From a virus, in the IMG/VR virus record IMGVR_UViG_3300010885_012303, positions 1 through 22,218 of that record: 22,218 nucleotides of DNA; one strand, given 5' to 3'. The translations under genes and the position numbers were made by a program. This document shows positions 1-8,658 of the stretch, in pieces; the first letter of the stretch is position 1, and each line of letters opens with the position of its first letter. The notes under the pieces were generated by a model. The model was given only the letters and a program-made list of their open reading frames with translations. It was not told where the DNA came from and made no database searches.

Positions 1-18
1 AAATGTAACTAAACTCAT
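1..18 (-). CDS. Start of next tail gene (partial, runs off the left edge)
   Basis: Only six codons are present (Met-Ser-Leu-Val-Thr-Phe). The ATG at 18-16 overlaps the TGA stop of the upstream tail-tip gene in an ATGA junction. A good Shine-Dalgarno (AAGGA) lies about 7 bases ahead of the start. The same 4-base overlap joins several genes of this operon, which supports a real gene. Its product cannot be judged from six residues. By position after the tape measure and tip genes it should be another tail-tip or fibre component. Confidence 0.6.
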
Positions 19-869
19 AATAATTCCTTAATTTCGTAGCTTGTTTGGTATCTTATATTATAAGGTTGTTGAATTGCTGACAATGTCTGCAAGCGACCTA
101 AAAATGCGCGTCTATTTAAATTCAGCGCTGAGCTATCATCATAAATATAAAGAACCTCAGCATCTGTGCCGCTGATCTTTATGATATCGCCATTTAAGAT
201 TGACTCGTTGTAATCTAAATGGTCGAGCGTAAATCTTGCGACCCTGCTTGATGTCCGTCTGTCAAAGTACTCAGCGCCACTGATTGCAGTATCAATAACG
301 GTGGTTGTCTCATCACCAACAGACGCGCCTAGATTCATGTTTAATTTTGGCTGATATATTGAGCCTACAAATATTCTACCTAGCTCAATATAACCTGCTG
401 CGTTTGTGCTATCAAAAAATTCAACTTCATAATAACGCGCGTCCGCTATCGCTGATGGAACGTAAACAATAGACTTAGTAAATAAAGCAATTTCTTCGGC
501 TGATAATTGCAAGTCCCAGAACCTTGAATCTTCCCATTCATACGTTCCAAAAGGCATTAAAGGCCATGCGTCAATAATACCGCTATCATAAGCAAGTGTT
601 GTATAACCACTATCCGAATAAGCTCTATAGCGCCAAGTTGCTAGACTTGTTAAGTTGTGGCTAACAATAGCAACAGAACCAATAATCCTAGATTGATCTA
701 ATGAAAACCTAAGCTTTGTAGAAGCGTTGACGGCATTAGTTGATCTTGCTTTTTTGCCTAATTGTCTATTTTTGATATTAGTCAATGGTAGCGTTGCAGA
801 CCACGATCCATAGGCCGCAAACGTAGCTACGTCTATTCGATTTTGATAGCCAATAATAATATTGCCCAT
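15..869 (-). CDS. Putative tail-tip protein with a discoidin-like N-terminal half
   Basis: This 284-residue protein is probably a distal tail or baseplate component; no enzyme motif is visible. The N-terminal half (about residues 20-175) looks like a beta-sandwich of the F5/8C (galactose-binding-like) type. It has LPLTNIKN near the start, alternating beta strands such as RIIGSVAIVSHNL, and a closing YYEVEFFD / YIELGRIFVG pair. The C-terminal part is also beta-rich. It starts at ATG 869, one base after the stop of the upstream tail gene, with a GGGG tract as a weak ribosome site, so translation is probably coupled. The domain reading is a fold-level impression, not a family match. The tail-tip role comes mainly from gene order. 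Confidence 0.55.
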   Translation of the reverse strand: MGNIIIGYQNRIDVATFAAYGSWSATLPLTNIKNRQLGKKARSTNAVNASTKLRFSLDQSRIIGSVAIVSHNLTSLATWRYRAYSDSGYTTLAYDSGIIDAWPLMPFGTYEWEDSRFWDLQLSAEEIALFTKSIVYVPSAIADARYYEVEFFDSTNAAGYIELGRIFVGSIYQPKLNMNLGASVGDETTTVIDTAISGAEYFDRRTSSRVARFTLDHLDYNESILNGDIIKISGTDAEVLYIYDDSSALNLNRRAFLGRLQTLSAIQQPYNIRYQTSYEIKELL

Positions 870-870
870 G

Positions 871-2394
871 TTAGCCCCAAAGCGTTAGTGTTGCGCGGTT
901 TGTCGAATAATCCGACTCAATGCCTATGATTTTGAATAGTTTACCACCGTTTAACCCAAAACGATTCAATGTTAAGTTTGCAACATTAACTAAATCTGGC
1001 AGCGTCTCTGATAAGTCAAGCGCAATTCGCACAGTGTATAGGTCTCGCCTTGCTTTATAAAGCGCAAGCACACGAGCTGCCTCGGTTGCTGCTGATGCTT
1101 GAGTGATTAATAAAGCGTCTCTAGTAATTTCAACAGCAAGACTATATTGATTTTTTATTGCTGTATCTTCTGATGATGCTGTTAATGATGGCTGTGCTAA
1201 TACGTTGCGCCTATCGTCTGCCACTGCTCCGGCCAAATCTGAATATTGCACGGTGTAATTCTTTTGGTAATTAACTTTGACTCGATAAGCCGCTATACCT
1301 TTGTCCGTATCGTTTGTGCGGTTATGCTCAATGCTTAAAATATTACCAGCGTAAATCTCAATGTTTGCCGCGCCTGTCGGAGCGTCAAAGCGTCCCATTC
1401 CAAATAATCCTGTAGCATCAAAACCGTAATAAGCACCGATTGATATGGCTATCTGATCCATTACATTAATTGATGTCTCTGTGCTTTCCAGCCACACGCC
1501 AACAACAGCAGAGTTAAGCGTATCTAATGCTGTTACATCGCCAGCAACAATATCACCCGCAGACACACCGCCTTTTAAGGCAATGGCTTTAAGTATTTGC
1601 GCTACTGTCCTATTGCCTGCCGCTGCGCCTTGTGTTGCATCACACGTTATTAATCCTGATGGCACTGTTGTTAGCCTAATAAACCCTTCTGCTAAACAAG
1701 TACGGTATTTTCCTGCCGATGGTGCTGTAGCTTGCAATAATGCGTTAGTTGCAACATCAGCCTCAAATACTAAAGCAACACCTCTATCATAAACGTTGCC
1801 GATTGCCGCAATTGCGCCATCATTAATCTGATAAATAAGCTTTGAACTATTGACCATTATCGGTTGAATGTTAAATACTTGACCGAATAATAAGGGTTTA
1901 GGCTTTTTAGCTATGTCCGCAACACCTTCCACGCCTGCTGGTAATGAGTTATTACCAGCATAAAGCGTTGTCTGTAATGGTTTATCAAGTATCGCTAATT
2001 TATCACGCACTAAAATAGTGGCTTTAGCAAAAGTAAATTCAACTTGCTCCATTGTGCCGTTTAAGATTGTTGTAAATGTTGAAAATGCCGCGCCCTCTGT
2101 TCCAATCTTAATAACTAAGCTTCTACCGTCAAACGAATAAGGCAATAAATAATCCAAGCCGCCATCAACATTAGATAATTCAACCGCACCATAACCCACT
2201 CGACTAGCTCCGCTTGTTGTGCCGTTGCTAAACATATTTCGACTGATTGATGCAGGGTTTACTATCCTTGCATCATAATAAGCATTAGGTGGCGTGTCGC
2301 TTGGCCCTGTTGTAAAGTTTTGAGATGAATATCTAAATACTTCAGTCGTTCCCGCTGCATCTATAGCAGCGGTTATCTCAACTAAATAAATCAT
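871..2394 (-). CDS. Putative tail-tip/hub structural protein downstream of the tape measure
   Basis: This is a 507-residue protein directly after the tape measure gene, with which it shares an ATGA overlap (ATG at 2394). In siphophages this position is taken by tail-tip (distal tail, hub) proteins. It opens with a strand-rich segment (MIYLVEITAAID) and carries motifs of early hub-like folds, such as VELSNVDGGLDYLLPYSFDGR at about residues 72-92. The C-terminal third ends in a segment where a helix of R/K/A-rich residues (about 440-455) leads into strands (VNVANLTLNRFGL), as in baseplate hub proteins. No signal peptide, membrane segment or catalytic motif is evident. I recognise similar hypothetical tail proteins in proteobacterial siphophages but cannot assign a precise function. 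Confidence 0.6.
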   Translation of the reverse strand: MIYLVEITAAIDAAGTTEVFRYSSQNFTTGPSDTPPNAYYDARIVNPASISRNMFSNGTTSGASRVGYGAVELSNVDGGLDYLLPYSFDGRSLVIKIGTEGAAFSTFTTILNGTMEQVEFTFAKATILVRDKLAILDKPLQTTLYAGNNSLPAGVEGVADIAKKPKPLLFGQVFNIQPIMVNSSKLIYQINDGAIAAIGNVYDRGVALVFEADVATNALLQATAPSAGKYRTCLAEGFIRLTTVPSGLITCDATQGAAAGNRTVAQILKAIALKGGVSAGDIVAGDVTALDTLNSAVVGVWLESTETSINVMDQIAISIGAYYGFDATGLFGMGRFDAPTGAANIEIYAGNILSIEHNRTNDTDKGIAAYRVKVNYQKNYTVQYSDLAGAVADDRRNVLAQPSLTASSEDTAIKNQYSLAVEITRDALLITQASAATEAARVLALYKARRDLYTVRIALDLSETLPDLVNVANLTLNRFGLNGGKLFKIIGIESDYSTNRATLTLWG

Positions 2395-5300
2395 GATGAT
2401 GCCTCTAGTTTGGCTTTACGTGTTAGCTCTGACATTTCAGCTTTCATTCCTTTTAATTCATTAATCATAGCCACATTAGCGTTTGATTGTAGATTAACCA
2501 ATGCCTGTAGCTCTATCACTTGTTCTTTTAATAAAGTTGCTTGCACTTCACTAGAGTCTTTAATTGATTGAGATATATTATCAAATAGGCCAGCAGTTTG
2601 TGAATGATTAGTGACATTAGCAGGAGAGCCAAAGTTTACAAGCTCTGCTCCTTGTTCACCGACTAAAGACACGCCGCTAGCCATACCACCCATTGCATAG
2701 GCTGGAATGCTTGCTAAATATTGATCTTTTAAAGCTTGATAAGCATTAGTCGCGTCCATATCTGCGCTCCACGCTCTGTTCATTCCTATGCCAAATCGCG
2801 CCTTGTGGTCTGAATCAAACTTAGATATTACAGCTTCCCAATATGGATTATTTGTCCCACCCGCCGCTGTTGTTGTTGGTACGTTTGACCTATACCCAGC
2901 TAATAATGCCGCTCTATCTGCTGTCGCTTTTACTCTTGCCGCCTCTGCTGCTGCCTCTGTCGCTGCCTGTGTCGCGGCTTGATTGTCTGCGTTTGTTTTA
3001 CCTAAATCACTAGCAACATTTAGCGCTAAATCTATCCCTGTTGCGCCTCCATTTGTTGTTGTTGCTAATGTTGCGTTTTCTGCCCTCGTTGCTGCTGCTG
3101 TGGCCTGTATTCTTGCCGCTTCTGCTGCTGCTGCTTTTATTTCTTGTGCTGATACAAATCCGGCTAAAGCATCACCCAAAATTAATATAGACGATGCAAC
3201 AGTATTAACGCTTACATCTAAAGCAATTAAATTGCTATTTGCGGCTTTTGCTTGGTCTAGCTGCTCTTGCATCAAATCAACTTGGCTTTTCGTTACAGCC
3301 ATTGCCTCTTCTAAGCCTTTTAATACAGACTTATAGTCTGCTTGATAAGCTTCGCCTGTTGCGTTGTATTGCCTTGATGAGTCTAAAAACTCTTTTCCCA
3401 GTGCGGGCAAGCTTGCTAATGCTGCCTCGTTTCCTTGAGCCGCTAATATTGAGGCATCGGTGAAAGCTTTTTTGCTTGAGTTATATATTTCCTCAGGTGA
3501 TGCGGTAGGATTTTTAGCGCCTGTTAATTCGTTGTAATACGTGAGTAATCCTTTTCCAAGCGTAACAAATTTATCACGCATTGCTGTCAAGCCCTTATAG
3601 GCTGTTTCTAGTGTTTTCTCTGTGTTAGCTAAAGCCAAGCTTGCATCAGTTAATTTATTTAATGCTGATGTATAAGCTTTTGTTTCAGCATCCATGCTTA
3701 ACGCTGCTTTTTCACGCTCTAAACCTAAAATAGCTTCTGACTCACCTAGCGCCTTATAAATTGCTATTTGTTGATTGTATGATGTATCAATAATTTTGTT
3801 TTGTTCTGCAAGCTTTTCTTTAACTAATTGAGCGCTTAAATCAGCAGCGTCCGCAAAATCTTGAGCCATAGCCAAAGCTAATACATAAATCTCACGACCA
3901 CGCACTGTAGTGTCGTTTTTTAATACATCAAGCAATGCTCTGTAGTTGGCTTTTGCATCAGTGACGATTCCAGTGGTTGAGTCAAAAGTCGCATTAACTA
4001 TTGGCATTAATAGACTAAGCTTTGAAAAGCTATCATTTAATGTTTGTGTTTTGCTAACAAGCTTGTCTTGATCTTTAAAGTAAAGATCAAAATAAGTGGC
4101 TAATGAATCTTTTAACGCTGATATACCGCCAGCAGTTACGATTAAATTAGTATCTAATAAGACACTGGCCGCGCCAATATCTTTTAGCCCTTGCTTAATA
4201 TTAATTAAATCTTTAAAAGCCTCGATTGCATCATCAGCAGTCCCTGGCAACATACCCATAATCGTGTTTAAATCTTCCATCTTTGATGATGCAATGATTG
4301 ACTGTACAACCATTTGTTTTTCAATATCGCCAGTTTTTTGTAGTATCTCTGAATAGTCAACCGCTGTCATTCCAAGCGTCTTAAGCTTTGCCTGTGCTGT
4401 GGCAATGATGACAGTCACGCGCATTAGCGTTTGATAGTAGCCTTCATTCTCTAGCTGAGCCTCTAAAAATTTAGGGTTAAGCAATGCCATTTGATCGGCA
4501 AGCTTTGACACTGTTGCTGTCAATATTTCACCATTTTTTTTAGCATCACTACCTAAAGGAATGCTACCAAGATCAATATTGAAACTATTTAGCTTGTCTT
4601 GTATAGCAACCCCATCGTCACCAATAACGTTAGCCGCTGAAACTATGCTTTGCGCTGTTTGAACAATGGTGTCGCCTATTGCTTTATTAATGTCTGAATC
4701 TAATGCCGCATAAAATGTTTGTATTTTTGTTTTGGAGTTTTCAATCAAGCCCCATAAGTAAGATGTCGTGCTTGTTACTAAAACGTCAGTGTATTGTTGA
4801 GCCGCGACTATTCCATCCTCGACCACACTACCCAATGTTTGGCTAACAAACTTAATCCCTGACCCCGCGAACTCGCGTTTTATCTTAGTTGAACCTAGAA
4901 ATGGATCAAGAATAAAACCCATCACAGAATTTATTACACTGCCAATCGCAGGAACAAGCTTTCCTAACGCTGTAACCAATAATGAAATTCCAAGCGACCC
5001 AGCTGCGGCTGAGGCTGTCATAAATCCAGACGCCAATCCAACGCCTATATTTGCCGCGCTTATAGATCCACCAGCCACAGCATTTTGCACAGAATTACTT
5101 GCTGTTGTTGATCCAATGCCTAAACCTGTTTGACCTTCTAAGCCAAACTTTTTAATGGCTGCGTTATTTATTGCATTATTTGAAACAGCAAGCATAGCTA
5201 AACTATTAGCCATTCCTTTGCTGTAATCAAGATCGGCTGTTGAATTTTTTGAAATGTTATCTAAAGCATCAAGAATTGAATTAGACATTTCATTGCTACC

Positions 5301-7811
5301 CAGCACAGTACCGCTCAATGATGCTGAGTAAGCTTCCTGCTGTTGCTTTTGATAATCAGCGCCAGTCATTTGTGGTGCTGCTGATGCACTTCCAGACATA
5401 GCCACACCAATAGCCAACATAAAGGCTAACATAGCCGCGCCTGTAGCAAAACCAATAGGGAATGGAGCCGCTGAGGCTGCTGCTACTGCTGCTGTTCCTG
5501 ATGCCGTTGCTTTTGTCCCGTCTGCAATTGTGTTGGGCAGTACAGACGCTTCGTTGGCCGCTGTTGACTGGAATATTCCAGAGATAAACGCGCCCACCAT
5601 TTTTGCATTATCAGTTATCATCTTGACCATTGACATGGCAGACTGAGCCATTTCAAACGCTCTAAATACTTTAGTCGCTACGCCTAAAGCCTTATAACCT
5701 GTTGAGCCTTTTTCAAAAAAACCTTGAGCCGCTTTGGTCATGTCGCCATAAGATTTGACTTGTAGCTTATCTTGTTTTGCGCCTGCGTCTGAGATGGCTT
5801 TATCTTTCTTGGCTTGGTCGCCCTTGCCGTCATTCATCTTTTCAATAGATAATAACTGTTGCTCTAGTCCGTCTGTAATGGCTGCTTGTGACTTTTCATA
5901 AGATGCAAAAGCAATGCCCATGTCACCGATTGACGCGCCTACACTGCCAAAAGCATCAGACAAACCTGTAGCCGCTTCCCTTGCCGCGTCTAAGTTAGCT
6001 GTAAGGATTGCCATTTCTGCTGTTGCTCTTTCATTAGCTGCTGTTTGAGCTTCGCTTATAGCTTTGATTCTGTCCGCTGCTGCTTTGCTTACTACCTCGT
6101 CCTTGCTGCCTTGGGTAGTTATATCAAGCTGTGCCATTTGTTCAGGTATCAATGCCTTTTCAGCTTGTAACCCTGCAATTTCTGACTTAAGCCTAAGCTG
6201 TTCCGCTAAAGTTAGATTGTATTTATTAGCAGTGTCTAGCTCTGCCTGTGCCGCTGCTATCTTTGCATCAATAGTCGATGCTGACTGAGCAATGATAGCC
6301 GCTTGAATAGCCCTAGTTTTGTCTAATGAGGCAAACAAAGCATCTTGTGTTTGTTGAGTGATTGCGTTTTTAGTGGCCTGCTCTGTCGCTATAGCCATAC
6401 TGCCCTTAGCCTTATCTTCAATCGCTTTGCGTTCTTCTGATAATGCTAGTAATTGTGTTCTTGATTGACCCTCTAATAATTTGCCAGCTATCTCTGAGCT
6501 TGCTATTGTTGCATCTTGTTGAGCCTTAAAATTAGCCTCTGCTTCTGCTAGTACTTTTTTTGCCGCTGCTGCTTCTTTTGTTGCTTTTGTTTGTGCTGCT
6601 GTCGCGTCTTTGTCCGAATACTTTTGGTGGATTTGATCCTTCATTGCGACGGTTACTTCGCCATAAGTATCTTTAGCCTCTTTTAATGCTTGGTTTTCTT
6701 TTTGTGATGCTGTGCCAAATTCTTTGATTCTCTGTATTTCTAAATCACGGAGCCTAACAGTTTCATCTTGTGATTTTTGAGTTTCTTTATCATTTTTTAG
6801 TTTTTGCGCAGTTCCCGCAGCGAAAGAATCTGATATTTTTTGTTGGTTCTTTAGTTGATTTAGCATTAATTCTTGTTGCATATACATCTCTTTAGCAACA
6901 GGATAAGTGGCACTATCTTTATTTTCTGGTATGTTTTTCTTTGCTGCTGCTACGATTATCTCAAGCGTGGCTATTTGTTTAGCTATACTTCCCCTAAATC
7001 TTTCAGTCAAATAATCAACTGTTATAATCATTCCAGATACAATATTTCCCAGCAGTCCACTTGCTTTGTCATTTAATAGAGCATCTTCAAAACCCGACCA
7101 AGCCTCACCAAGCATGTCAACCTTACCGCCCAATGTTTGCATTTTTATTGCGCTTGCGTCTACTGCACTGCTGCCCATTGCATGTATAAGATTTTCTATT
7201 ATCGGCCTTGTTAATTGTCCAGCCTCCATCATTTTCATGATTTCCGCTGTTGTTTTTCCTGTGACTTCAGCAAGTAACGAATATAAAGGAACTCCGCGCT
7301 CTATCATTGCGTTAGCATCTTGAGCCTGAAGTTTGTTTTTTGCGTATGCTTGTCCCAACTGTCGAATTATTCCAGATAATGTATCTGACTCCCCGCCAAT
7401 TTTAGAAACCATATTAGTTAAGTCTTGCATGACTTGAATTGTTGGCTCAATACCAAAATTCTTAAGCATCATATAAGATTTGGTTATTTCTTTGAGTGAC
7501 TGTGGTGTTTCTCTTGATATTTTTTGAATATCAGCCATTGCCTTAGCAGCCATTACTGAGCTTCCTGTAACAGATAGCAATTGCGCCCGCATATTTTCAA
7601 ATTCTATATTGACTTTTAAAATATCTTTAGCAAGAGACAACAGGCTAATTCCAGCTAATGCGCTGCCTGCTATTTTTGCAACGCTACCTAGACTACTCAA
7701 CGCGCGTTCACTGCGTCCAGTAGCTTGCTCCATTGCAGATAGATTGCGTGATGCTGTTACTGCACTGGTCGAATCAACTGCAACTTGAATAGAATAGGTA
7801 TCGGTGGTCAT
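2391..7811 (-). CDS. Tail tape measure protein
   Basis: At 1806 residues this is the largest gene in the window. It acts as the ruler and chaperoned core of the tail and exits with DNA at infection. Residues about 60-250 match the N-terminal tape-measure domain (EFENMRAQLLSVTGS, then IIRQLGQAYAKNKLQAQDAN and the ERGVPLYSLLAE stretch). The middle is helical and Ala/Lys/Gln-rich with long coiled-coil-like runs at about 340-750. Strong hydrophobic segments lie at about 775-805 and 920-985, typical of tape measures that enter the inner membrane. Near the C-terminus (about 1707-1729) is the Gly-rich GGMASGVSLVGEQGAELV motif seen in lambda-type tape measures. The start at 7811 has GGAG 9 bases upstream and overlaps the chaperone stop by 4 bases. 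At roughly 0.15 nm per residue the length implies a tail of up to about 270 nm. Confidence 0.95.
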   Translation of the reverse strand: MTTDTYSIQVAVDSTSAVTASRNLSAMEQATGRSERALSSLGSVAKIAGSALAGISLLSLAKDILKVNIEFENMRAQLLSVTGSSVMAAKAMADIQKISRETPQSLKEITKSYMMLKNFGIEPTIQVMQDLTNMVSKIGGESDTLSGIIRQLGQAYAKNKLQAQDANAMIERGVPLYSLLAEVTGKTTAEIMKMMEAGQLTRPIIENLIHAMGSSAVDASAIKMQTLGGKVDMLGEAWSGFEDALLNDKASGLLGNIVSGMIITVDYLTERFRGSIAKQIATLEIIVAAAKKNIPENKDSATYPVAKEMYMQQELMLNQLKNQQKISDSFAAGTAQKLKNDKETQKSQDETVRLRDLEIQRIKEFGTASQKENQALKEAKDTYGEVTVAMKDQIHQKYSDKDATAAQTKATKEAAAAKKVLAEAEANFKAQQDATIASSEIAGKLLEGQSRTQLLALSEERKAIEDKAKGSMAIATEQATKNAITQQTQDALFASLDKTRAIQAAIIAQSASTIDAKIAAAQAELDTANKYNLTLAEQLRLKSEIAGLQAEKALIPEQMAQLDITTQGSKDEVVSKAAADRIKAISEAQTAANERATAEMAILTANLDAAREAATGLSDAFGSVGASIGDMGIAFASYEKSQAAITDGLEQQLLSIEKMNDGKGDQAKKDKAISDAGAKQDKLQVKSYGDMTKAAQGFFEKGSTGYKALGVATKVFRAFEMAQSAMSMVKMITDNAKMVGAFISGIFQSTAANEASVLPNTIADGTKATASGTAAVAAASAAPFPIGFATGAAMLAFMLAIGVAMSGSASAAPQMTGADYQKQQQEAYSASLSGTVLGSNEMSNSILDALDNISKNSTADLDYSKGMANSLAMLAVSNNAINNAAIKKFGLEGQTGLGIGSTTASNSVQNAVAGGSISAANIGVGLASGFMTASAAAGSLGISLLVTALGKLVPAIGSVINSVMGFILDPFLGSTKIKREFAGSGIKFVSQTLGSVVEDGIVAAQQYTDVLVTSTTSYLWGLIENSKTKIQTFYAALDSDINKAIGDTIVQTAQSIVSAANVIGDDGVAIQDKLNSFNIDLGSIPLGSDAKKNGEILTATVSKLADQMALLNPKFLEAQLENEGYYQTLMRVTVIIATAQAKLKTLGMTAVDYSEILQKTGDIEKQMVVQSIIASSKMEDLNTIMGMLPGTADDAIEAFKDLINIKQGLKDIGAASVLLDTNLIVTAGGISALKDSLATYFDLYFKDQDKLVSKTQTLNDSFSKLSLLMPIVNATFDSTTGIVTDAKANYRALLDVLKNDTTVRGREIYVLALAMAQDFADAADLSAQLVKEKLAEQNKIIDTSYNQQIAIYKALGESEAILGLEREKAALSMDAETKAYTSALNKLTDASLALANTEKTLETAYKGLTAMRDKFVTLGKGLLTYYNELTGAKNPTASPEEIYNSSKKAFTDASILAAQGNEAALASLPALGKEFLDSSRQYNATGEAYQADYKSVLKGLEEAMAVTKSQVDLMQEQLDQAKAANSNLIALDVSVNTVASSILILGDALAGFVSAQEIKAAAAEAARIQATAAATRAENATLATTTNGGATGIDLALNVASDLGKTNADNQAATQAATEAAAEAARVKATADRAALLAGYRSNVPTTTAAGGTNNPYWEAVISKFDSDHKARFGIGMNRAWSADMDATNAYQALKDQYLASIPAYAMGGMASGVSLVGEQGAELVNFGSPANVTNHSQTAGLFDNISQSIKDSSEVQATLLKEQVIELQALVNLQSNANVAMINELKGMKAEMSELTRKAKLEASS

Positions 7812-8074
7812 TTTGTTTTGCTCCGTTTTGCAATTTGCTCTGCTTGAATATTTAAGTAAGCACTATCGAGCCGCATAATAGCACTTACTTCTAATGGCGT
7901 TAATTCTATGTTGGTCAATCTTGACCATGCGCCAATTTCCGAGTAACTAATTGGATTTTGACCAAACCCATTGCTTGAGCGTGTTCGGCTTAATTCACCA
8001 AACCACGCCCAGCAGTAGGCGTAATTTTCTGGCATAGACAATGATTTATAATCATCAGGTATCTCATGCCCCAT
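7808..8074 (-). CDS. Tail assembly chaperone, T-like part, probably made as a -1 frameshift fusion
   Basis: From ATG 8074 this encodes 88 residues of a phage tail assembly chaperone domain. Its centre (GELSRTRSSNGFGQNPISYS followed by EIGAWSRLTNIELTPLE) matches the conserved core of lambda T-like or TAC proteins. No Shine-Dalgarno precedes ATG 8074. The same frame stays open upstream without a stop to the slippery heptamer at 8188-8194 inside the preceding gene. The natural product is therefore probably a 257-residue G-T fusion: 131 residues from the G frame, 38 linking residues, then these 88. The fusion would bind the tape measure, whose gene overlaps this stop by 4 bases. Independent initiation at 8074 is less likely but cannot be excluded. 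Confidence 0.85.
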   Translation of the reverse strand: MGHEIPDDYKSLSMPENYAYCWAWFGELSRTRSSNGFGQNPISYSEIGAWSRLTNIELTPLEVSAIMRLDSAYLNIQAEQIAKRSKTK

Positions 8075-8172
8075 TGCAATAATCGCTTGAGCTTCATCGC
8101 GTAAACTACTGCCATTGTCGTTTGTTTTGCTGAGTTCAAATTCTCGTGTGCCAAACTCGACAATGTCATTGA

Positions 8173-8580
8173 TTAGGCTTTGGTGAAGTTTCCCAAGTTA
8201 TTGCTTGCCTCAAAAACTTGTTCACGGATTTCGCTGTTGCGTTCCATTAACTTTGTGGCGTTTTCTGGTGAATATTCAAAGTTAGTAATTCCACGCCATC
8301 CGACAACACGAATTGCTGCCGCGTCAATGCCGAATTGTTCATCGTCTTCAATGGTGCGTTCAACTTCTTTTCCGCGCTTAGCCGCTAACTGATCTTGTGA
8401 CTTTCTACGGTTTAATGTTTTGCGAACCCAATCTTGCACTTTTGGTGCTTGTGAACCAAGCACTGTAATAAATATGCCCGTATCGCCACCGTCAGCTCTT
8501 AAATATTCAAACTCATAAGCGTTTTCTGACGCGCTAACTAAATCTAAATCATCAAATGATAAACCTGTTTTTTTGCTCAT
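8173..8580 (-). CDS. Tail assembly chaperone, G-like (frame 0 product)
   Basis: This is a 135-residue protein between the tail tube gene and the T-like frame, the standard place for the lambda G equivalent. G coats the tape measure during tail assembly and is absent from the mature virion. It is acidic and mixed alpha/beta (SFDDLDLVSASENAYEFEY at the start, then a basic WVRKTLNRRK helix). It contains the segment AIRVVGWRGITNFEYSPENA typical of this chaperone group. I chose ATG 8580 (MSKKTG) because AGGA lies about 12 bases upstream. A longer frame to 8634 would run through the terminator stem and has no ribosome site. Near the 3' end the frame passes G-GGA-AAC, a -1 slippery site, five codons before the stop. 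Confidence 0.85.
   Translation of the reverse strand: MSKKTGLSFDDLDLVSASENAYEFEYLRADGGDTGIFITVLGSQAPKVQDWVRKTLNRRKSQDQLAAKRGKEVERTIEDDEQFGIDAAAIRVVGWRGITNFEYSPENATKLMERNSEIREQVFEASNNLGNFTKA
8188..8194 (-). promoter_or_regulatory. Programmed -1 ribosomal frameshift slippery heptamer (GGGAAAC)
   Basis: The minus strand reads G GGA AAC in the frame of the G-like gene, a perfect X-XXY-YYZ heptamer and nearly identical to the lambda G/T site GGGAAAG. A one-base backward slip here enters the open T-like frame (next codon CTT at 8188-8186), which continues 38 codons to ATG 8074 and on to 7808. A modest downstream inverted repeat (CCAAA at 8179-8183 with TTTGG at 8151-8155, enclosing CAATGACATTG) could act as a stimulator, but it is weak. 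Confidence 0.88.
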
Positions 8581-8604
8581 GTTCTTATGTTCCTGTTGAT
8601 TTAT

Positions 8605-8643
8605 AAAAAAATACCCACGCCCGCATGGTTGCAAGCGTGGGTA
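8605..8643 (-). terminator. Intrinsic terminator after the tail tube gene
   Basis: The minus strand has a perfect 9-bp stem (TACCCACGC paired with GCGTGGGTA, at 8635-8643 and 8612-8620) with a 14-base loop, followed at once by seven U residues. It lies 15 bases after the stop of the major tail protein gene and before the ribosome site of the chaperone gene. It should cap expression of the highly translated upstream genes, leaving downstream tail genes to read-through or antitermination. Confidence 0.88.
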
Positions 8644-8658
8644 ATTGTAGCACTATTT

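Noticed and set aside
8581-8634. N-terminal extension of the G-like chaperone to 8634
   Set aside because: It would translate through the terminator stem and has no Shine-Dalgarno; ATG 8580 has one.
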